NCBI GenBank assembly: GCA_044341105.1
Contig: JBIISI010000053.1
Coordinates: 1 to 14,485 of the forward strand
Direction: 5' to 3'
Length of the DNA stretch: 14,485 bases
From: QFOX01 sp044341105
Lineage (GTDB): Bacteria > Pseudomonadota > Alphaproteobacteria > Rickettsiales > UBA3002
Shown here: positions 1-5,362 of the stretch, one piece after another
Layout: each line of letters opens with the position of its first letter
Position numbering within the stretch: the stretch's first letter is position 1
The notes under the pieces: generated by a model
What the model was told of the DNA's origin: nothing
Database searches by the model: none
The model's input: the letters and a program-made list of their open reading frames with translations, nothing else
Position numbers and translations under genes: made by a program

Positions 1-87
1 TGGTTAGTGGTTAGTGGTTAGTGGTTAGTGGTTAGTGGTTAGTGGTTAGTGGTTAGTGGTTAGTGGTTAGTGGTTAGTGGTTAGTGG
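1..87. repeat. TGGTTAG heptamer tandem array
   Basis: Twelve perfect head-to-tail copies of TGGTTAG fill bases 1-84, followed by a partial TGG. The array touches the window edge, so its true length is unknown. It is not coding and has no spacers, so it is not CRISPR. The unit resembles G-rich telomere-like simple repeats only superficially, because its G runs are just GG. Such short perfect arrays usually vary in copy number by replication slippage. Confidence 0.95.
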
Positions 88-137
88 GGGAACCCTGCTA
101 GCTAACTATTTCATGAGAAGAATGGAGCACTTGAGAA

Positions 138-232
138 ACCCTCCCCCATAGGGGGAGGGTAGGGTGGGGGCGTTGGGGCTTCGGCCTATCCCAGCCATGT
201 CCCCCTCCCAACCTCCCCCTTGCAGGGGGAGG
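138..232. repeat. REP-pair-like inverted GC-rich hairpins
   Basis: Hairpin one is a perfect 10-bp stem at 138-147/151-160 with loop ATA. Hairpin two is a perfect 9-bp stem at 212-220/224-232 with loop TGC. The G-rich tract at 150-170 is nearly the reverse complement of the C-rich tract at 201-220 (one indel and a few mismatches), so the two elements face each other like a BIME/REP pair. Similar C5/G5 intergenic palindromes are common in alphaproteobacterial genomes (recalled, not searched). Confidence 0.7.
151..170 (+). other. G-quadruplex motif
   Basis: Four G runs (5, 3, 3 and 5 Gs at 151-155, 157-159, 162-164 and 166-170) are separated by loops of 1, 2 and 1 bases. This fits the G3+N1-7 quadruplex rule with very short loops, which normally gives stable folding. 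It overlaps the right arm of hairpin one, so the two structures would compete. Confidence 0.6.
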
Positions 233-254
233 AGCTTTGGGGCTCGCGGCTCCG

Positions 255-309
255 CCCTAGCCCTAGCCCTAGCCCTAGCCCTAGCCCTGGCCCTGGCCCT
301 GGCCCTCCC
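255..309. repeat. CCCTAG / CCCTGG hexamer array
   Basis: Five copies of CCCTAG (255-284) are followed by three of CCCTGG (285-302) and a CCCTCCC end. On the minus strand this gives ten consecutive GGG tracts, nine spaced by three bases and the last by one, a pattern close to telomeric quadruplex DNA. The sharp switch from A to G in one position suggests two successive expansion events. In the plus frame it spells a meaningless Leu-Ala run. Confidence 0.9.
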
Positions 310-426
310 TAACCTTCATGCAACTGTCACAAACAGCTGCCTGCCGATGGGGTATAGAGGGGGCATCTTCACAGAGCATCACTGTCTAAACATGCATGGA
401 AAACAATAGAAATAATCCAAAAAATA

Positions 427-455
427 CCGGCAAACCGTCATACGGTTGTCATAAT
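427..455 (+). promoter_or_regulatory. Weak promoter candidate for the 491 gene
   Basis: CATAAT at 450-455 is preceded by TG at 447-448, which gives an extended -10 shape. No good -35 box is seen at the right distance. It overlaps a 6-bp dyad at 433-447 that could be an operator. The downstream leader would be about 30 bases. Confidence 0.3.
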
Positions 456-490
456 CCTGTGGCAGGATACATGCTGAAGGAGAACCCCGC

Positions 491-1876
491 GTGAGCGAGC
501 CGACCAGCATGACCATGCCCGCACCCACCGCGCCTGAACAGGCGCCCGTTGTGGCGTTGCCGGAACAGACGTTGCAGCAGGTTCCGCCATCGCCGCAGCA
601 GGAGCAGGAGTCGAAGCCGGAGGGGCCCCTGGCTCGTTTCCAGCATTTCTGGAAAGGCCTGCGCCGCGGTTCGATCGAGAAAACACCGGGGTTTGTGGTA
701 AACCATTCATCGAACGTCATTGGTGCCGCGCACGTGATGACCGAAATGATGATGTTCAAAGCCAGCAATAAAGATGGCAAACTCATCAAAGGCGATATCC
801 GCAATCCGATCAACTGGGTGAAAGACCCGATTGTTACGGTATTTACAGATACATTTAAAAAATCGAAATCCGAGAATGTTGCTGCTGGAGAGCTTTTTAA
901 AGGCAATCCACTGAAAAATATCTATCAACGCGTGACGGATGTTGAGGCTGCAACGCTGCGTGTCGCTAAGAATCAGCATCTGGTCGACGGTAAAATCTTC
1001 ACGGAAACGAAGCTGGCAAACCCGTGGCAAACCCGCTCTACGCTTGCCGGGCTAGTTGTATGGTCACTGAGTGCTCTGATTCCCGAGAAGCGTGACAGTG
1101 AAGAAGAAATTGAGCGGATGTCCATTAAGCGCCGCACGAATCCAGTGGGCTATGTCGCGGAGCGTATTGGGCAAGCATTGTGGGTTCCGGGCTGGCTGGA
1201 TCACAAGCGCCAGATGATTGGCCTTGGGGTCATGGCTTCAGGCATTTGTTCCGCCGTCGGTGCATGGCGTGGTCGCGTGAAGCTTGATAACGGCATGCAG
1301 CGTTATGCATTTAACTCGGGCTATTTAGGAACATCGACCTTTACGTTTTTATCCTCGATACCCTTGCTTTTTGCCTCAGACGATCAGCGCGGATATGGCG
1401 GATTTGGCGCGCTTATGATGGGGCGCTTATTCTTTCTGCCCACGAGTTTGTATACTAAGTGGAAGGCAAATGAGCCCGGTAAAGGCTGGTATTTCTCTAG
1501 CATGGCAAGCTTCCAGGCCGAGAATTTTGCGCAGGCGATGATCGGTGGGGCGGAGAAATATAAGGATGCGAACGGCAATATGGTGATTGTCGATCACGAG
1601 GCGATTCGCAAGGAAGCAAAAGAAAAGGCCACGCTGATTAAGCGGGAACGCAAAAACCAGTCGTTCGCCAACGACCAGGATGGTGCGGTGCTTTCGCCGG
1701 TGGCGACGGCCAACGATAATGACCGGATTACAGTGCATCCGCAGGGGCAGCAGGCGGTGTCGGAGAATAATGATAACACGCTGACCCCCCATACCCATGT
1801 GGTCGGGGGCGGGGCCATCGTTCAAAAAGCCATGCCTGATCGGGGACAGGAAGCGCAGACAGTCGCCGGTGGCTGA
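491..1876 (+). CDS. Uncharacterised membrane-associated paralogue A
   Basis: I do not recognise this 461-residue family. The GTG start is chosen because AAGGAG (477-482) precedes it at good spacing; an ATG at 509 is an alternative. Residues 1-45 are Pro/Gln-rich and probably disordered. Residues 70-93 carry the block NHSSN...EMMMFKASN shared with the next gene. Hydrophobic stretches lie near 184-198, 242-258, 278-296 and 304-320, enough for several membrane passes but short and weak. An acidic DSEEE sits at 202-206. The C-terminus from about 370 is charged, then low-complexity. There is no signal peptide. The central part is more AT-rich than its paralogue. The stop overlaps the next start, which implies an operon and perhaps a heteromeric partner. 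Function is unknown; the coding call is secure because the frame is long and conserved with its neighbour. Confidence 0.85.
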   Translation: MSEPTSMTMPAPTAPEQAPVVALPEQTLQQVPPSPQQEQESKPEGPLARFQHFWKGLRRGSIEKTPGFVVNHSSNVIGAAHVMTEMMMFKASNKDGKLIKGDIRNPINWVKDPIVTVFTDTFKKSKSENVAAGELFKGNPLKNIYQRVTDVEAATLRVAKNQHLVDGKIFTETKLANPWQTRSTLAGLVVWSLSALIPEKRDSEEEIERMSIKRRTNPVGYVAERIGQALWVPGWLDHKRQMIGLGVMASGICSAVGAWRGRVKLDNGMQRYAFNSGYLGTSTFTFLSSIPLLFASDDQRGYGGFGALMMGRLFFLPTSLYTKWKANEPGKGWYFSSMASFQAENFAQAMIGGAEKYKDANGNMVIVDHEAIRKEAKEKATLIKRERKNQSFANDQDGAVLSPVATANDNDRITVHPQGQQAVSENNDNTLTPHTHVVGGGAIVQKAMPDRGQEAQTVAGG

Positions 1877-3084
1877 TGCGCGAGGAGCTCACCAGTGATG
1901 TGACAGAACCCACCCCTGACGCGCCCGCGCAGGGGGAACGTTCGTTGCCGCCCATCGCCCAGCCACGCACCATTGTGGGGCGCAAATGGGGCGAGGCGCG
2001 GGCGTACCTGATCCACCACCTGCCGCGCGGCATTTTGAATAACTCGTCGAACCTTGTCGGCGCCATGCAACTGGTTGCCGAAATGTTCATGTTCAAATCG
2101 AGCAATAACAACCTGATTACGCCGGGCAATGAAGGCAAGCCGCTGCATTACCTGATCGACCCGCCGGTGAATATCGTGCGCAATACGTTCCAGCGCGCGA
2201 AATTCGGTAGAGGCGAATGGTCGGACCTGCTGCGGCCAAAAAAGATCTGGCGCGAGCTGAACGCGCTGGAAGAGGCGGCCATGCGCGACCGCGCGGGCAA
2301 CACGGTGAAGCTGACCAACCGCTGGTCGGTGCGCGCGGGCTTCACGGGCATGACCTCGATGGCGCTATCGACATTTTTGCCGGAATACAGCGAAAGCGAA
2401 GAAGAAACCCTCGCCATGGTGGACATGGCGCATGACCACCCGCTGCGCTATGTGGGCCTGCGGTTTGCACAGGCGTTGAACCCGCTGGCGGTGTTCCACA
2501 ACAAGCGCCCGCTGGTGGGGCTCGGCATGACGAGCGCCGGGGTACTTTCGGTGCTGTCGGGCTTCCGGCAGGTGGAGGGGCCGTTTCATGCGCCGAACGG
2601 GGTGAATGTGCACACACCGCAGACCTACCGTCGCAACCCCTGGCAGATGATTGGTGGGTTCATTACCATGGCGGCGGGCAGCCAGTTATTTCTGGCGGTG
2701 AATAATGAGCAGGGCTGGCGCAGTTTTGGCACCACGCAATTGCTGCGTTTTGCCACGCTGCCGGGCAGCATTGGCAGCCGCTATGTACGAAACCCCGCCA
2801 CCGGCCACCGCGAAGCGGGCGCAGGCTGGTATTTTGGCGCGCAAAGCATTCTGGCGGTAAAGAACACCATCGCATCGCTCATTGGCGGGGTGCAGGTGGA
2901 TGCAAACGGCAAGGTGATCGACCATGCGCTGATGCGCAAACAGGCGGTGGCCGTGGAGCGCGCGCAGCGCGAGCAGGAGCGGGGGCATAAACGTGCGGGG
3001 GCACAGGTCCCGGCGGTGCAGGTCACGCAGGTGGCCACCCACGAAAAGCCGCTTGCCGCCGCCACGCCGGAAATCGCGGCATAA
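1876..3084 (+). CDS. Uncharacterised membrane-associated paralogue B
   Basis: This 402-residue protein is clearly homologous to the preceding one along nearly its whole length. Shared blocks include NNSSN...EMFMFKSSN (56-77), SESEEE (172-177), RYVGLRFAQAL (191-201), a GLGMTSAG hydrophobic segment (215-222), GAGWYF (315-320) and DANGKVIDHALMRKQA (342-357). Hydrophobic segments near 155-168, 213-228 and 257-274 match those of paralogue A. The start ATG shares its A with the upstream TGA stop (TGATG), so translation is probably coupled; no strong ribosome site stands before it. It is more GC-rich than paralogue A. The pair looks like an old tandem duplication. A hairpin terminator follows immediately. 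Function is unknown. Confidence 0.85.
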   Translation: MREELTSDVTEPTPDAPAQGERSLPPIAQPRTIVGRKWGEARAYLIHHLPRGILNNSSNLVGAMQLVAEMFMFKSSNNNLITPGNEGKPLHYLIDPPVNIVRNTFQRAKFGRGEWSDLLRPKKIWRELNALEEAAMRDRAGNTVKLTNRWSVRAGFTGMTSMALSTFLPEYSESEEETLAMVDMAHDHPLRYVGLRFAQALNPLAVFHNKRPLVGLGMTSAGVLSVLSGFRQVEGPFHAPNGVNVHTPQTYRRNPWQMIGGFITMAAGSQLFLAVNNEQGWRSFGTTQLLRFATLPGSIGSRYVRNPATGHREAGAGWYFGAQSILAVKNTIASLIGGVQVDANGKVIDHALMRKQAVAVERAQREQERGHKRAGAQVPAVQVTQVATHEKPLAAATPEIAA

Positions 3085-3115
3085 AAAAAGGGCAGTGCGT
3101 GCGCACTGCCCTTTT
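3083..3115. terminator. Bidirectional intrinsic terminator
   Basis: A perfect 9-bp stem GGGCAGTGC/GCACTGCCC (3090-3098/3103-3111) with loop GTGC is flanked by seven As on the left and four Ts on the right. It can therefore end transcription from both sides. It sits between the convergent paralogue B and ompA-like genes, and begins inside the stop codon of the former. Confidence 0.9.
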
Positions 3116-3134
3116 CTTAGTTCGCTGATGCGAG

Positions 3135-3743
3135 TTAGCGCTGGGCTTTGAACTCGATCTCAACGCGACGCTCTTTCGCCATGCAGGCGATTTTTTCGTC
3201 ACGCTTTTTCATGCTGCCGCAACCTTCGGCCGGGCTCGACTTGCCGAGGCCCAGTACTTCGGCCACGGTGCTGGAGAGGCGCGATTTGCCATCGAGGTAG
3301 CTTTTCACGCTGCCAGCGCGCTTGTTGGCCAGCACTTCGTTGTAGCTGCTGGTGCCGAACTGGTCGGTAAAACCATGGATGCGCACATCGGCAATGGCCG
3401 ACGAGCTGTTGATGATTTCCGCCAGCGCGTCGAGTTTTCCTTTGGATTCGACCGTCAGCAGGGCGCTGTCGAAGTCGAAGTAAATGGTGCGCTGCTCAAG
3501 GGCAACTTCGGGAATGGGGGCCGGGGCCGGAGCGGCAACGGGGGCCGGCTCGGCAACCGCCGTGGCCGGCAGGCACGGGTCGGAGGCTTCCTGCCATTTG
3601 GTGCGCACGCAGTTGCCGTTGGTGCTGGTGATGGGTTGCTGGCGCTCATCCCATGCGGCGTCTTTCGACGATTGGGCGAAGGCGGGGGCAACGGCCAGGA
3701 AAGCGATCAGGCTTGCGGTGCCGAGGATAGACGTGGTGCGCAT
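3135..3743 (-). CDS. OmpA-family peptidoglycan-binding envelope protein
   Basis: A 202-residue exported protein expected to tether outer membrane or periplasmic components to peptidoglycan. Residues 1-23 form a signal peptide ending in AFA before Gln; there is no lipobox Cys. A Cys-containing segment (45-57) and an Ala/Pro linker (61-80) follow. Residues 84-200 are an OmpA C-terminal domain with YFDFDS (88-93), the diaminopimelate-binding pair Asp127 (GFTD) and Arg142 (NKRAGSV), and a closing RRVEI. Two Cys in the insert at 175 and 187 may form a disulfide. There is no eight-strand barrel N-terminus, so it is not full-size OmpA. The start is the ATG at 3743, because ACGGAG lies just upstream and it opens the signal peptide; an upstream in-frame start at 3791 adds an implausible hydrophilic extension. 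Confidence 0.92.
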   Translation of the reverse strand: MRTTSILGTASLIAFLAVAPAFAQSSKDAAWDERQQPITSTNGNCVRTKWQEASDPCLPATAVAEPAPVAAPAPAPIPEVALEQRTIYFDFDSALLTVESKGKLDALAEIINSSSAIADVRIHGFTDQFGTSSYNEVLANKRAGSVKSYLDGKSRLSSTVAEVLGLGKSSPAEGCGSMKKRDEKIACMAKERRVEIEFKAQR

Positions 3744-3806
3744 GGGGTACTCCGTGTTGTTATTATCGGCAGCACCATACGCATCGCGCACGCGGGCGCA
3801 AGCCAG

Positions 3807-3835
3807 AAAAAATGGCCGGTAGGATTTCCTAACGG
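3807..3835 (-). terminator. Probable terminator after rimB-rimK fusion
   Basis: Read on the minus strand, CCGTTAGG/CCTACCGG pairs with one mismatch around AAAT (3816-3835) and is followed after three bases by six Ts (3807-3812). It lies in the 108-base gap before the ompA-like gene, so the two are probably not a simple operon. The stem is imperfect and short. Confidence 0.5.
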
Positions 3836-3851
3836 GGTTTTTATAAGAAGA

Positions 3852-5243
3852 TCAGACACTTTCCTTGGCGCGTTTTTTTGTAGCATGGCGCTCGATGCAT
3901 TCGATCATGGTGGCGGCGATATCGAGCCCGGTGGTGGATTCGATGCCCTCAAGCCCCGGCGAGGAGTTAATTTCGAGCACCTTGGGGCCGGAGGCAGAGC
4001 GGATAATATCGACCCCCGCTACTTTAAGCCCCATGATCTTCGCCGACTGGATGGCGATTTTGCGCTCCTCGGCGGTGATTTTGATTTCGGTGGCCGCACC
4101 GCCGCGGTGGATATTGGCGCGGAAATCGCCCGGCGGGGCGATGCGCTGCATGGAGGCGATGACTTTATCATCGACCACGAAACAACGGATATCGCGGCCC
4201 TCGGCCTCGCGCACGAATTCCTGCACGAGAATATCGGCCTTCACCGATTTGAAGGCGTTGATGAGCGATTCGGCGGCATTGTTGGTATCGGCCAGCACCA
4301 CGCCGACGCCCTGCGTGCCCGAAAGCAGTTTCACCACTAGCGGCGCGCCGCCCACCATTTTGATGAGCTCATGGGTTTCCATGGGCGAGTGGGCGAAGCT
4401 GGTGACGGGCATGGGGATGCCTTTTTGTGCCAGCATCTGCAAGCTGCGCAGCTTGTCGCGGCTGCGGCCAATGCCCATGGATCCGTTGAGGCAGAAGGCG
4501 TTGCCGATTTCGAACTGGCGCAGCACGGCGCAGCCATAGAAGGTGATGGCGGGCCGGATGCGGGGGATCACCGCATCGAATTTCGGCAGCACTTCGCCGC
4601 CGCGATAGTGGATTTCCGGCTCGTCGGCGGAAATGTTCATGTAGCAATGCTGGATGTTGATGAAGCGCATGTCGTGGCCGCGCTCGCGCCCGGCATCGAG
4701 GATGCGCTTGTTGGAATAAAGCTCGCGGTCGGAGGCGAGCACGGCGATTTTGAGGCCGCCGTCTTTTTTGCCGGAATCGCGGTAGAGGGTGCGGGCTTCG
4801 ATGTCGGAATGCATGCCCTGCAGGAAGGATTTTTCCGGGTCGATCAGCATGCGGCCCTGCATGGCCTCGCGGCCCAGCAGCATGCGGTAACCCATGGAAT
4901 CGCGGTTGGTGAGGGTGAGCTGGATGTTCTGGGTGACGTTGCCGATGCGGATCGCGGTTTCGATCACCGGGCGGCGCTCGGTGTGGCCGGAGCTGGATTT
5001 GACGTCGCGCTCATCGACCAGCGGGGCGCGGCAATGCACGGTGATGTTGCGCGTTTTCTGGATGGGGTGCAGGTCGAACCGCACCCAGCGTTCGCCACGG
5101 GCGGTGTAGATATGGATGTTTTCGGCGTGCAGCGCGCTGGTGCGGGCGCCCGAGTCGATCTTCGCCTTAAGGGCGGGAATGTGCAGGCCGGGCAGGGCGC
5201 ACCATTCTTCTTTCCCAATGATGAGTTTCTGGGTGATAAGCAT
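3852..5243 (-). CDS. rimK: RimB-RimK fusion: aspartic protease-like + ATP-grasp glutamate ligase
   Basis: A 463-residue two-domain protein. Residues 1-155 match the RimB/'ATP-dependent zinc protease' family (PF05618 type), a retropepsin-like fold, with D30-SGARTSALHA and the hydrophobic RMLLGREAM block (120-128). Residues 164-455 are very close to E. coli RimK, which adds glutamates to the C-terminus of ribosomal protein S6: CYMNI (200-204), DAVIPRI (223-229), ITFYG, RDKLRS (262-267), MVGGAPLVVKL (296-306), GTQGVGVVLA, LVQEF (339-343), GDFRANIHRGGAA (372-384), AGVDI (409-413) and the metal-binding EINSSPGLEGIE (424-435). Elsewhere RimB and RimK are often separate genes; here one chain would hold both the ligase and its antagonist protease. 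The start ATG at 5243 has only a weak AGG before it, but it opens the RimB domain correctly. Confidence 0.93.
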   Translation of the reverse strand: MLITQKLIIGKEEWCALPGLHIPALKAKIDSGARTSALHAENIHIYTARGERWVRFDLHPIQKTRNITVHCRAPLVDERDVKSSSGHTERRPVIETAIRIGNVTQNIQLTLTNRDSMGYRMLLGREAMQGRMLIDPEKSFLQGMHSDIEARTLYRDSGKKDGGLKIAVLASDRELYSNKRILDAGRERGHDMRFINIQHCYMNISADEPEIHYRGGEVLPKFDAVIPRIRPAITFYGCAVLRQFEIGNAFCLNGSMGIGRSRDKLRSLQMLAQKGIPMPVTSFAHSPMETHELIKMVGGAPLVVKLLSGTQGVGVVLADTNNAAESLINAFKSVKADILVQEFVREAEGRDIRCFVVDDKVIASMQRIAPPGDFRANIHRGGAATEIKITAEERKIAIQSAKIMGLKVAGVDIIRSASGPKVLEINSSPGLEGIESTTGLDIAATMIECIERHATKKRAKESV

Positions 5244-5306
5244 ATGGGCCTATGTGTGAGTGAGCGCTCGACCGCTAGAGGAGCGCGCAATAAAAAGCAA
5301 TGGGGG

Positions 5307-5342
5307 AAATAAAAAGGGCGGCGGGGAATGTCCCCGCCGCCC
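5307..5342 (-). terminator. Intrinsic terminator of the RTX gene
   Basis: A perfect 11-bp GC stem (5316-5326/5332-5342) with a 5-base loop is followed on the minus strand by TTTTTATTT (5307-5315). It lies about 20 bases beyond the RTX stop codon and should insulate rimB-rimK from RTX transcription. Confidence 0.92.
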
Positions 5343-5362
5343 CGGAATACGGTGGTTTACCG

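Larger units (their letters stand above)
88..490. other. Gene-free leader region
   Basis: No convincing gene lies in these 403 bases. An open frame at 164-409 encodes only an Ala-Leu run made by a hexamer repeat, with no ribosome site. The stretch holds two GC-rich hairpins, a hexamer array (both listed separately), and from about 310 an AT-richer section that probably carries the promoter of the gene at 491. A 6-bp dyad, AACCGT/ACGGTT around CAT, lies at 433-447. Confidence 0.7.

Noticed and set aside
1..309. CRISPR array
   Set aside because: Repeats are 6-7 bases and contiguous, with no unique spacers or cas genes.
164..409. Plus-strand frame encoding a Leu-Ala repeat
   Set aside because: It is generated by the CCCTAG/CCCTGG array, has no ribosome site, and the rest is low-quality sequence.
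3375..5312. Long plus-strand frames opposite ompA and rimK
   Set aside because: The minus-strand frames carry clear OmpA and RimB-RimK motifs, and the plus frames are compositional shadows.
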